Below are positions 1 to 5,483 of a stretch of DNA of 7,262 bases, in pieces. The notes beneath the pieces are model-generated. The model ran no database searches and was not told where the DNA came from. It saw only the letters and a list, made by a program, of their open reading frames with translations. The stretch is from assembly GCA_041167105.1 (NCBI GenBank), contig JBEEGX010000061.1, positions 1 to 7,262 on the forward strand, read 5' to 3'. The number at the start of each line of letters is the position of its first letter. Positions within the stretch are counted from its first letter, which is position 1. This stretch comes from JAJPGZ01 sp041167105. GTDB lineage: Bacteria; Verrucomicrobiota; Verrucomicrobiia; Chthoniobacterales; UBA10450. The translations under genes and the position numbers were made by a program.

Positions 1-9
1 GTCGATCTT
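1..9 (-). repeat. Edge-cut copy of the AAGATCGACA word
   Basis: The first nine bases are GTCGATCTT, nine of the ten bases of the repeated word on the minus strand. The tenth base lies outside the window. The copy lies in the deacetylase-like gene, in a frame encoding R-R-S. Confidence 0.5.
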
Positions 10-608
10 CGCCACGGCGCCTCCGTGCTGTAAACCAGCGAACGCGCGGAAAAATTGTGGGCCGAGCGCACATCGCGCACCGTTTGCAGACGCGTGGTGT
101 ATTCGAGATCGGCATCGCGCACCGCGCGTTCGCCTTCCGAATTCAACAGCCATGCCGGCGCGATGAATCCGCGCGGACGCAATCCGGCCTCGATGAATTC
201 GTCGCGCGCTTTGCGGATGCGGCGGAATGCTTCGTCGTAATCGAGATCGTAAAATTCGCCTTCGCCGCGCGTGTAGAATCGGGTCACAAATTTATCGGCG
301 AACGATTCGTCAGGGCGCGACGGCCGCTCGTGGAAGTAACCGTGGATCACGATTTCGTTTCCCTGCGCTTCCAAGTCGCGCAGCCATGAAGTGAATTGTC
401 GATCTTGCGCGAAGTTACCCTGATGATGGTAATCCGGCACCACGAGCAATGAAGCGACGCGCACACCTTTGCTCGCGATCTCGCGCATCATCTCCTCAAC
501 CACCGCGCGATTCGAAGGCGCGACATCGTGAATGGACACGACAAGATGCCGCTTCGGCGCTGCCGCCGCCATCACCGGTAAAAAATCCGCTGCTGCCACA
601 GATTCCAT
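1..608 (-). CDS. DUF2334 / polysaccharide-deacetylase-like protein, 3' end cut by window edge
   Basis: The reading frame is open from an ATG at 608 to the left edge (202 residues seen, no stop). After a short Ala-rich N-terminus, residues 22-31 read LVVSIHDVAP, the opening strand and HD pair typical of the DUF2334 branch of the NodB/polysaccharide-deacetylase fold. HGYFH at residues 89-93 fits the metal-binding H-x3-H motif, and GFIAPAW at 147-153 fits the conserved strand after it. The family is expected to be a metal-dependent hydrolase acting on N-acetylated or other carbohydrate substrates; the substrate here is unknown. The start at 608 is favoured by GGAGG (minus strand, 623-619) 10 bases upstream; an in-frame ATG at 572 is the alternative. 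It lies 44 bases after the EVE gene and is probably co-transcribed with it. No clear signal peptide is seen, so a cytoplasmic location is possible. Confidence 0.85.
   Translation of the reverse strand, partial: MESVAAADFLPVMAAAAPKRHLVVSIHDVAPSNRAVVEEMMREIASKGVRVASLLVVPDYHHQGNFAQDRQFTSWLRDLEAQGNEIVIHGYFHERPSRPDESFADKFVTRFYTRGEGEFYDLDYDEAFRRIRKARDEFIEAGLRPRGFIAPAWLLNSEGERAVRDADLEYTTRLQTVRDVRSAHNFSARSLVYSTEAPWRRS
397..406 (-). repeat. AAGATCGACA copy, in deacetylase-like gene
   Basis: This is an exact 10/10 copy (TGTCGATCTT on the plus strand). In the gene it is read Q-D-R-Q, a frame not used by the other copies. Confidence 0.85.
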
Positions 609-618
609 CGGCGAATAG

Positions 619-623
619 CCTCC
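619..623 (-). promoter_or_regulatory. Shine-Dalgarno site of the deacetylase-like gene
   Basis: GGAGG on the minus strand ends 10 bases before the ATG at 608. It is the clearest ribosome binding site in the window and decides the start over the in-frame ATG at 572. Confidence 0.6.
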
Positions 624-652
624 GCGTCGGCAGCGGGAGCGACAAGCCCAAT

Positions 653-1063
653 CTACGACGCCATCCGCAGGATCTCGCGGAACTCGCCCGCGCCCACCGG
701 CATGACGGACAAACGCGATTGCCTAACGAGCACCATGTTTTTTAGGGGTGGGTTCGATTTGATTTCACGCAGCGTCACCGGTCGTTTTAGCGCGCGCATT
801 GGGGCAAGATCGACAGTCGACCATTCGCCTTCATCCGCGGTGGTATCGCGGTAAGCGGTGCGCATCACTTTCGCGACACCGACCACAGCTTTGTCCTCGC
901 CGCTGTGATAAAACAGCACCTCATCGTTCTCGCTCATCGCGCGAAGATTATTTCGCGCGGTAAAATTGCGCACGCCAGTCCAGCTCGTCTTTTTCTCGCG
1001 CGTGAAATCGTCCCACGAATACGACTCGGGTTCTGATTTCACCAGCCAATAGCTTTTGATCAC
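653..1063 (-). CDS. EVE-domain (PUA-like) protein, THYN1/YkqA-type
   Basis: This is a complete 136-residue protein, the usual length for stand-alone EVE proteins. Family hallmarks run along it: YWLVKSEPESYSWDDF at residues 5-20, WTGVRNFTARNNLR at 28-41, and DEVLFYHSG at 47-55 followed by VVGVAKV. EVE domains share the PUA fold and are known or proposed to bind modified bases in DNA or RNA (thymocyte nuclear protein 1 in animals; EVE modules fused to restriction systems in bacteria). The ligand here is unknown. Translation starts with GTG at 1063; GGAG lies about 10 bases upstream, and no in-frame ATG was found before an upstream stop near 1110. The gene sits between the PepSY gene and the deacetylase-like gene on the same strand, with 57 and 44 base gaps, so a three-gene transcript is plausible. 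Confidence 0.92.
   Translation of the reverse strand: MIKSYWLVKSEPESYSWDDFTREKKTSWTGVRNFTARNNLRAMSENDEVLFYHSGEDKAVVGVAKVMRTAYRDTTADEGEWSTVDLAPMRALKRPVTLREIKSNPPLKNMVLVRQSRLSVMPVGAGEFREILRMAS
721..728 (-). repeat. CGTTAGGC word, copy 1
   Basis: GCCTAACG on the plus strand, inside the EVE gene, where it is read V-R-Q and uses an AGG arginine codon. It is one of four exact copies of this 8-base word. Confidence 0.5.
806..815 (+). repeat. AAGATCGACA copy, in EVE gene
   Basis: Exact 10/10 copy. On the coding strand it is read V-D-L. Confidence 0.85.
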
Positions 1064-1120
1064 GAAATCGTGACTCCGCCTTTCGCCGTGGCGCGCGCCA
1101 CTACGAAGTTATTCGCGGAT

Positions 1121-1471
1121 CTATCTTTGTTGTCGATCCGCGGCGGCTTCCTTTGCTTGATCGAGCGGAGTTTCGTTTTGTTTCGAGATTATTTTCCCGG
1201 TTTGCGCGTCGACCAAAATTTCTGTGATGTTTTTGGTGTTTGGGCGCGTGATGTCGAACGACCAGACGAGATGTCCTTTTTCATTTTCGATCTCCGCGCT
1301 TTGCACAATACCGTGAGAAACTTTCGCGAGCGCGATTTGTTCGGCCTGTGCTTTTGTGATCTTCGCCTGTTTCGCCAAATCCGCCTGAGCCAAATCCTTT
1401 GCTGAAACTGCCGAGGCTAATGCCAAGATCGAGGCAAGGACGAGTCCGATTACTAACGTAGATTTCTTCAT
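1121..1471 (-). CDS. Exported PepSY-domain protein
   Basis: This is a 116-residue protein with a typical signal peptide: MKKS, a hydrophobic core at residues 6-20, and a likely cleavage after A-V-S-A (residue 24). The mature part (about 36-98) matches a single PepSY domain: ITKAQAEQIALAKVSHG (helix), then SAEIENEKGHLVWSFDI (strands) and ITEILVDAQTGKIISKQN. PepSY domains are found in secreted or periplasmic proteins and in M4 peptidase propeptides, where they inhibit peptidases; for stand-alone single-domain forms the partner is usually unknown. The charged tail (EAAADRQQR) carries no anchor, so a periplasmic protein is likely. ATG at 1471 is preferred because AAGG lies 4 bases upstream; GTG at 1474 is in frame. 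The upstream spacer is shared with divergent tmk. Confidence 0.85.
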   Translation of the reverse strand: MKKSTLVIGLVLASILALASAVSAKDLAQADLAKQAKITKAQAEQIALAKVSHGIVQSAEIENEKGHLVWSFDITRPNTKNITEILVDAQTGKIISKQNETPLDQAKEAAADRQQR

Positions 1472-1504
1472 CACACCTTCGACCCGTTCCGGCCGATCGC
1501 GTTC

Positions 1505-1514
1505 AAGATCGACA
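1505..1514 (+). repeat. AAGATCGACA copy, intergenic
   Basis: Exact 10/10 copy, 33 bases upstream of the PepSY ATG. It is flanked by C on the left and TCT on the right. Confidence 0.85.
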
Positions 1515-1601
1515 TCTGTCTTTCGGAATTCTTCGCGATTTTTGCTTTAGAGCAATCGCTGCGCGGCGAGCTGCGATTCGACAATTGCGGCGCGTTCATA
1601 C

Positions 1602-1611
1602 AAGATCGACA
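1602..1611 (+). repeat. AAGATCGACA copy, directly before tmk start
   Basis: Exact 10/10 copy ending five bases before the tmk ATG. The flanking bases C and TC match those of the copies at 1505 and 7125. Confidence 0.85.
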
Positions 1612-1616
1612 TCGTC

Positions 1617-2261
1617 ATGTCGCGCGCGCCGTTCATTACTTTTGAGGGCAGCGAAGGCTGCGGGAAATCGACGCAAGTGAAACGTCTCGCCGCACGCTTG
1701 GAATCGTTAGCCATACCATTTCTCGTCACACGCGAACCGGGCGGCACGCCCATTGGCGAAACCATTCGCGATCTTCTGCAATTCAATGCTGCGGCCGCAA
1801 CCATGACGGCAGAAACGGAATTGCTTCTTTTCGAAGCGAGCCGCGCGCAGCTCGTGCGCGAAGTGATTTGCCCCGCGCTCGATCGCGGCGTCATCGTCAT
1901 TTCCGATCGCTTTTACGATTCGACGACGGTGTATCAGGGCGCGGCGCGCAAACTCAATCGCGCCATGGTCGAGCAACTCAACGCCTTCGCGGTCGGTGAT
2001 TGCCGGCCGGGCCTCACGTTCGTGCTTGATGTCGATCTTGCGACGGCGCAGTCGCGCATGAACAAAACCGCGCGCCGCGCTGATCGCATGGAGCAACAGC
2101 CGAAAGAGTTTTACGAAGCCGTGCGCGTTGCATATCGCGAGCTGGCTAAAGGCGAACCGAATCGGGTCATGCTCATCGACGGCGGGCAAGACGCCGATAA
2201 GATCGACAACGAAATTTGGAAAACGCTCGCCGAGCGGTTTCCGCAGTTTCAGAAAAGCTGA
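1617..2261 (+). CDS. tmk: Thymidylate kinase
   Basis: This 214-residue protein phosphorylates dTMP to dTDP with ATP, an essential cytoplasmic step of dTTP synthesis. The P-loop is GSEGCGKST (residues 11-19). TREPGG (38-43) is the DR/E-P-G substrate motif, DRFYDS (97-102) with YQG (106-108) forms the thymidine-binding region, and the LID segment RRADRME lies at 153-159. The P-loop lacks the arginine of the yeast type while the LID is arginine-rich, which fits the bacterial (E. coli-like, class II) enzymes. Length is normal. The ATG at 1617 is the first start in the frame and places the P-loop correctly; no Shine-Dalgarno site is visible before it. The stop overlaps the holB start (TGATG), implying coupled translation. 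tmk-holB adjacency is a widely conserved bacterial arrangement. Confidence 0.97.
   Translation: MSRAPFITFEGSEGCGKSTQVKRLAARLESLAIPFLVTREPGGTPIGETIRDLLQFNAAAATMTAETELLLFEASRAQLVREVICPALDRGVIVISDRFYDSTTVYQGAARKLNRAMVEQLNAFAVGDCRPGLTFVLDVDLATAQSRMNKTARRADRMEQQPKEFYEAVRVAYRELAKGEPNRVMLIDGGQDADKIDNEIWKTLAERFPQFQKS
2030..2039 (-). repeat. AAGATCGACA copy, in tmk
   Basis: Exact 10/10 copy, read V-D-L in the tmk frame (residues 139-141). Confidence 0.85.
2199..2208 (+). repeat. AAGATCGACA copy, in tmk
   Basis: Exact 10/10 copy, read K-I-D-N near the tmk C-terminus. It lies on the opposite strand to the copy at 2030. Confidence 0.85.
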
Positions 2262-3235
2262 TGGCGTTCACCCGCGAAAATGCGTTCGAGATTTTGCGCG
2301 CGGCGCATAAGCGCAATCGGCTCGCGCACGCGTATCTCATTTCCGGGCCACCGGAGAGCGGCAAGCGCGCGCTCGCGGCCGACATCGCGACCCTTGTGAA
2401 CGAAACGAAAGCCGAAAATGTTTTCAGCACGAACGCGCGCGAAATTTTCGTGGCGGAACCGGAATCGAAATCGCGCCGCATCGTGATCGAGCAGGTGCGG
2501 CAGCTCGAGCACGCGCTGCAGATGCGCGCGCCGACTGGGCAACGAAAGGTCGCGATCATTCTCGAAGCCGACCGATTGCAGCCGCAGGCGGCGAACGCGT
2601 TTTTGAAAACGCTGGAAGAGCCGCCGGAAAATTCGTTGCTGTTGTTATTGAGCACGCTGCCGGAAGCATTGCCGGACACGATCATTTCGCGTTGCGTGCC
2701 GATCACACTTACGCCGGCCAGCAGTAACGGCGCCGGCCCAAAGTACGATGTCGATCTTGTCGAATCGTTAGGCAATCTAGCGCGGGAAAAAGATTGGAAT
2801 GTGCAGCACGCCTACCGGCTCGCGCAAAATCTTCACCGCATCCTCGGTTCAATCCGCGAGGAAATTCGCGGCGAGACGGCCGAAGCGTTGAAGCGCGAGG
2901 AAGCGCAATACAAAAACGCGACCGATGGTTCGTGGCTGGATGAGCGCGAAGATTATTACAAGGCGCTGACGGAAAGTCGCTATCTCGAGCGACGCGCGCG
3001 GTTGATCGAGACGCTGTTCGTGTGGTGGTCCGATATTTTGCGCGCAAAGACAAACCTGGCGCAGCGCGATTTGCCCGATCTGGAAAAGGAAACGGCGAAC
3101 ATCGCGGCGCGTTTTTCCGCGGCGGAAATTTTGAAGCGCATCCGCCGGCTCGAAGAAATGCGCGACCATCTCGGGCGCAATATCCAGGAAGCGCTGGCGA
3201 TCGAAGTCGCGTTCCTACGCGTCTTCGCTGCTTGA
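2261..3235 (+). CDS. holB: DNA polymerase III delta' subunit
   Basis: This 324-residue clamp-loader subunit of the AAA+ family helps load the sliding clamp during replication. In order: LAHAYLISGPPESGKRALA (residues 21-39) with a Walker A lysine at 35; VAIILEADRL (97-106) as the Walker B region; ANAFLKTLEEPPENSLLLLL (111-130), the most conserved delta'/DnaX stretch; then the sensor and SRC element STLPEALPDTIISRC (131-145). The C-terminal half is helical and divergent, as is usual. The start at 2261 is chosen because the ATG overlaps the tmk stop (TGATG) and removes a 15-residue extension that would overlap tmk. The protein has a single cysteine (145, in SRC); the four-cysteine zinc module of E. 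coli delta' is absent. The end overlaps the convergent membrane-protein gene by 21 bases. Confidence 0.93.
   Translation: MAFTRENAFEILRAAHKRNRLAHAYLISGPPESGKRALAADIATLVNETKAENVFSTNAREIFVAEPESKSRRIVIEQVRQLEHALQMRAPTGQRKVAIILEADRLQPQAANAFLKTLEEPPENSLLLLLSTLPEALPDTIISRCVPITLTPASSNGAGPKYDVDLVESLGNLAREKDWNVQHAYRLAQNLHRILGSIREEIRGETAEALKREEAQYKNATDGSWLDEREDYYKALTESRYLERRARLIETLFVWWSDILRAKTNLAQRDLPDLEKETANIAARFSAAEILKRIRRLEEMRDHLGRNIQEALAIEVAFLRVFAA
2749..2758 (-). repeat. AAGATCGACA copy, in holB
   Basis: Exact 10/10 copy, read V-D-L in holB. It is eight bases from a CGTTAGGC copy. Confidence 0.85.
2766..2773 (+). repeat. CGTTAGGC word, copy 2
   Basis: Exact copy in holB, read S-L-G with a TTA leucine codon. 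Confidence 0.5.
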
Positions 3236-3628
3236 TTCGCGGTGAAAATCAATCGTCGCCATGCAACCGCCGGAACGCGCGGCGCCGAGTCGCAGCGGAA
3301 CATTTTCCATGGGCGGGAAACGATATTGTCGATCGAACAAATTCCATTTCCGCCATGCGCGCGTGGCAAAATGCAGCACGCCGAGACTAATGAGCAATGC
3401 GGTGGCGAGGATGGCTAACTTCCACGCCAGCGGGATTGGTTTTCGCGCCGCACGCGGTTGCGCGAACGCGGGCAACGGTGGCGTCGGTTGCGGCGTGGGC
3501 GTGATGACGACCTGCGGCAGCGGCGTTCCCAGCTGAAGACCTTTCGCACCGGATTGTGCCAGAGCGTCCGACGCGAAGATCGACATCGATAAGATCGACA
3601 ATAACAAAATGGCGCGGGGCGATTTCAT
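3215..3628 (-). CDS. Small signal-peptide, proline-rich, single-helix membrane protein
   Basis: This 137-residue protein is of unrecognised family. Residues 1-24 form a signal peptide (MKS, hydrophobic core, cleavage likely after A-L-A). Residues about 36-66 are a proline/threonine-rich spacer (PTPQPTPPLP), and about 69-87 a membrane helix (WKLAILATALLISLGVL) followed by a basic stretch. This predicts a periplasmic N-terminal stalk and a cytoplasmic tail of about 50 residues. The tail (FDRQYRFPP, then PLRLGAARSGGCMATIDF) looks ordered and conserved-like but is not identified. The ATG at 3628 overlaps the stop of the upstream TPM gene (TAATG), implying translational coupling; ATG at 3634 is in frame two codons earlier. 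The job is inferred only from this coupling: a membrane partner of the TPM protein. The gene's end overlaps holB by 21 bases. Confidence 0.72.
   Translation of the reverse strand: MKSPRAILLLSILSMSIFASDALAQSGAKGLQLGTPLPQVVITPTPQPTPPLPAFAQPRAARKPIPLAWKLAILATALLISLGVLHFATRAWRKWNLFDRQYRFPPMENVPLRLGAARSGGCMATIDFHRESSSEDA
3576..3585 (+). repeat. AAGATCGACA tandem pair, first copy
   Basis: Exact 10/10 copy in the signal-peptide coding region of the membrane protein, read S-I-F on the minus strand. It is 15 bases (start to start) from the next copy. Confidence 0.85.
3591..3600 (+). repeat. AAGATCGACA tandem pair, second copy
   Basis: Exact 10/10 copy in the same orientation, read S-I-L on the minus strand. 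The two copies together make the signal-peptide core repeat as SIL-SM-SIF. Confidence 0.85.
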
Positions 3629-4212
3629 TACCATTCCGATGCGGAACTTTCTGCTGGCGATGCCTCAGCGGTGCGTTTCTCCGCCGCCAGGACGACCTCG
3701 CGCATTCGCTCGGTCATGAACTCGACGCACGCGCGAACGCCGCGCGGGATGTCGTCCGCCGCGAATCCGGCCGATGATTGCGCCAGCGCGCGTTCGAGAT
3801 CGCGCTCGTCCAAATAATTTTCGAGACCGTAACCGATTTGCAGCGCGGCCGCGCGCGCACGGAGATCGATCCCGAGCAGCACCTCAAAATTCTCGGCGCC
3901 GGTCGCCTCGAGCGTGCCGAAGCGCGCGCGATTCGCCAGCCAGAAAATGTATTCGCCGATGGTGCCGCCATCGATGCGCGGCATGATGAATACACTGAAG
4001 ATCGATTGCGGAAATTTGCGGTGAAATAAATTGAGCAACGCGCGCAACTCGCGGATGTCGCGCAATGGCAGCGACGCGCTGCGATCGGTCACGAAGCGCG
4101 AATGTAGCGGCACGCCGCCGAAGAGCGCATCGAGCCGGCGCAATGTCAGGTTGCACTGCGGACATTGCGCGACGGCTTCGGCAAAGGGCGCGCGACACGA
4201 CGGGCATCTCAT
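3628..4212 (-). CDS. Zinc-ribbon plus TPM-domain protein
   Basis: This is a 194-residue protein. Residues 1-20 form a zinc ribbon with CPSC (Cys 3, 6) and CPQC (Cys 17, 20). Residues about 48-175 match the TPM domain (TPM_phosphatase, as in plant TLP18.3 and many bacterial envelope proteins): LRDIRELRALLNLFHRKFPQ (50-69), then IFSVFIMP, GGTIGEYIFWLANRARFG (82-99), FEVLLGIDLRARAAALQIG (109-127), GYGLE (127-131) and a final helix. The tail after 178 is low complexity (EASPAESSASEW). Known members are linked to photosystem repair or envelope functions, with weak phosphatase claims; the role here is unknown. Most relatives carry a signal peptide, but this one has neither a signal peptide nor a membrane helix, so it is probably cytoplasmic. 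Its stop overlaps the start of the membrane-protein gene, so the two may form a complex at the inner membrane. No Shine-Dalgarno site is seen; an AAGATCGACA copy abuts the ATG. Confidence 0.85.
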   Translation of the reverse strand: MRCPSCRAPFAEAVAQCPQCNLTLRRLDALFGGVPLHSRFVTDRSASLPLRDIRELRALLNLFHRKFPQSIFSVFIMPRIDGGTIGEYIFWLANRARFGTLEATGAENFEVLLGIDLRARAAALQIGYGLENYLDERDLERALAQSSAGFAADDIPRGVRACVEFMTERMREVVLAAEKRTAEASPAESSASEW

Positions 4213-4222
4213 AAGATCGACA
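4213..4222 (+). repeat. AAGATCGACA copy abutting TPM gene start
   Basis: Exact 10/10 copy in the 43-base spacer. On the minus strand it reads TGTCGATCTT immediately followed by the ATG of the TPM gene. Confidence 0.85.
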
Positions 4223-4228
4223 ATTACC

Positions 4229-4234
4229 TATAAA
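4229..4234. promoter_or_regulatory. Possible -10 box in the divergent spacer
   Basis: TATAAA stands out in the AT-rich centre (CCTATAAAAC) of the 43-base spacer between the TPM and Gfo/Idh genes. It could serve the oxidoreductase gene (ATG 21 bases downstream). No good -35 partner was found, so this is only a candidate. Confidence 0.25.
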
Positions 4235-4255
4235 ACAGGCAGCGTGCATCTGCGC

Positions 4256-5368
4256 ATGAAATCGAAACACGCGCTCCACGTCGCCCTCATCGGTTACAAA
4301 TTCATGGGCAAGGCGCATTCGAACGCGTGGAGACAGGCGCCGAGATTTTTTGATTTGCCGGCCGATATTCGCCTAACGACGATCTGCGGACGCAATCGCG
4401 CGGGCGTGCGGCGCGCGGCGAAACAATTTGGTTGGGAGAACGCCGAGACCGATTGGCGAAAGGTGGTGGCCGATCCCGAGATCGACATCGTCGATATCTG
4501 CACGCCTAACGATTCGCATTGCGAAATCGCGATCGCGGCCGCGCACGCGGGGAAAGCGATTCTGTGCGAGAAGCCGCTCGCGCTCGATGTCGATCAAGCG
4601 AAGCGCATGGTTGCGGCGGTGAAACGCGCGCGTGTGCCGAACATGGTTTGTCACAACTACCGGCGCGTGCCCGCGATCGCGCTGGCGAAGGAGATGATCG
4701 AGCGCGGCGAAATCGGCGAACGAATTTTTCATTTTCGCGCGCGTTACGCGCAGGATTGGATTGTCGATCCGAAATTTCCGCTGACGTGGCGATTGCAATC
4801 GTCCAGCTCCGGCAGCGGCGCGCTCGGCGACGTTGGGTCGCACATTGTCGATCTTGCGCGGCATCTCGTGGGCGAGTTCAAAGATGTTTGCGCGGCGAGC
4901 GAAACGTTTGTTAGGCAACGCGGCGGTCGCCGCGTTGATGTAGACGACGCGGTGACAATGATCGGCCGTTTTCGCAACGGCGCGCTCGCGTCACTCGAAG
5001 CGACGCGCTTCGCGCCCGGCCGAAGGAACGCGCTCACCTTTGAAATCAACGGCAGCGACGGCTCCTTGTTTTTCGATCTCGAAGAAATGAATCGCCTCAA
5101 ATTCTTCTCGCGGCGCGATCCGGGAGATCGACAAGGTTTCCGCGAAATCATCGTGACCGAGCCGACACATCCGTACATCGACAAGTGGTGGCCGCCCGGC
5201 CACCTCATCGGCTACGAGCATACCTTCATTCACATCATCGCCGATTTCGTGTCGGCGGTGGCGGAGAGAAAGAAAGTGCATCCGAGTTTTGATGATGCGT
5301 TGAAAACTCAGCGTGTGCTGGCGGCCGCTGGTCGCAGTGCTGATAATTCGAAGTGGGTCCGGCTGTAA
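4256..5368 (+). CDS. Gfo/Idh/MocA-family NAD(P)-dependent oxidoreductase
   Basis: This is a 370-residue protein, the normal length for the family, which oxidises or reduces sugars and inositols in the cytoplasm. The N-terminal Rossmann fold opens with HVALIGYKFMGKAHSNAW (residues 8-25), where the usual second glycine is replaced by lysine (G-Y-K-F-M-G). DIVDICTPNDSH (77-88) and CEKPLA (104-109) follow; the lysine of EKP is the family's key catalytic/cofactor residue. VCHNYRRVPA (131-140) starts the C-terminal domain, and GDVGSHIVDLARHL (191-204) supplies the conserved Asp/His of the active site. WWPPGHLIGYEHTF (311-324) is also typical of the inositol-dehydrogenase-like branch. The substrate cannot be told. 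The ATG at 4256 was chosen because the frame upstream (open to 4031) lies over the divergent TPM gene and reads as non-homologous sequence. Confidence 0.93.
   Translation: MKSKHALHVALIGYKFMGKAHSNAWRQAPRFFDLPADIRLTTICGRNRAGVRRAAKQFGWENAETDWRKVVADPEIDIVDICTPNDSHCEIAIAAAHAGKAILCEKPLALDVDQAKRMVAAVKRARVPNMVCHNYRRVPAIALAKEMIERGEIGERIFHFRARYAQDWIVDPKFPLTWRLQSSSSGSGALGDVGSHIVDLARHLVGEFKDVCAASETFVRQRGGRRVDVDDAVTMIGRFRNGALASLEATRFAPGRRNALTFEINGSDGSLFFDLEEMNRLKFFSRRDPGDRQGFREIIVTEPTHPYIDKWWPPGHLIGYEHTFIHIIADFVSAVAERKKVHPSFDDALKTQRVLAAAGRSADNSKWVRL
4371..4378 (-). repeat. CGTTAGGC word, copy 3
   Basis: GCCTAACG on the plus strand, in the oxidoreductase gene, read R-L-T with a CTA leucine codon. Confidence 0.5.
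4504..4511 (-). repeat. CGTTAGGC word, copy 4
   Basis: GCCTAACG on the plus strand, in the oxidoreductase gene, read T-P-N-D. Confidence 0.5.
4846..4855 (-). repeat. AAGATCGACA copy, in oxidoreductase gene
   Basis: Exact 10/10 copy, read V-D-L within the conserved HIVDLARHL stretch. It is the last exact copy before a 2.27 kb gap. Confidence 0.85.
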
Positions 5369-5425
5369 CGTAACACTGCGACCGAAAAATTAGCGGAGGG
5401 CGTGGCTTAACTAGTGCTGCAAAAT

Positions 5426-5450
5426 CCGGAGAGCCCAGCACGCTCGCCGG
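5426..5450 (+). promoter_or_regulatory. Stem-loop between oxidoreductase and response-regulator genes
   Basis: CCGGAGAGC (5426-5434) pairs with GCTCGCCGG (5442-5450) around the 7-base loop CCAGCAC: eight Watson-Crick pairs with one A.G mismatch. An overlapping alternative pairs GTGCTG (5414-5419) with CAGCAC (5436-5441). No T-run follows, so it is not a standard intrinsic terminator. It lies 57 bases after one stop and 33 bases before the next start, in a 115-base spacer with no clear promoter. A weaker pairing, GAAGCG (5455-5460) with CGCTTC (5474-5479), adjoins the start codon. Confidence 0.4.
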
Positions 5451-5483
5451 GGCGGAAGCGCTTCGGGAAAAACCGCTTCTCCT

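Larger units (their letters stand above)
1472..1616. other. Divergent spacer between PepSY gene and tmk
   Basis: This 145-base spacer must hold the promoters of both flanking genes, but no convincing -35/-10 pair was found by eye. It contains two exact AAGATCGACA copies (1505-1514 and 1602-1611) and an imperfect hairpin at 1536-1558: CGAT and TGCT pair with AGCA and ATCG around a TTAG loop, with a 3-base bulge. The second copy ends five bases before the tmk ATG, where a Shine-Dalgarno site would normally lie. Confidence 0.6.

Noticed and set aside
57..389. Plus-strand open frames at the left edge
   Set aside because: They are antisense to the deacetylase-like gene, whose HD, HGYFH and GFIAPAW motifs are clear.
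2173..2775. Minus-strand open frame (200 codons) over tmk/holB
   Set aside because: It is a shadow of two clearly homologous genes, and its Ser/Arg/Ala-rich product matches nothing.
3215..3235. Frameshift or misassembly suspected from the convergent overlap of holB and the membrane-protein gene
   Set aside because: A 21-base tail-to-tail overlap is ordinary in compact genomes, and both proteins end at plausible lengths.
4031..4255. 75-codon upstream extension of the oxidoreductase
   Set aside because: The extension runs over the divergent TPM gene and precedes the natural Rossmann start. Its Cys/Arg/Ser-rich sequence is the complement of the zinc-ribbon region, not a real domain.
4526..4533. 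GCGATCGC, the HIP1 octamer of cyanobacteria
   Set aside because: It was noticed only once. Such GC-rich palindromes are expected in this composition, and the window has no other sign of cyanobacterial origin.
4373..4918. Long minus-strand open frame (181 codons) inside the oxidoreductase gene
   Set aside because: It lies wholly opposite a well-supported gene, its translation is rich in Arg/Ala/His as expected of a shadow frame in GC-rich DNA, and it shows no recognisable motif.
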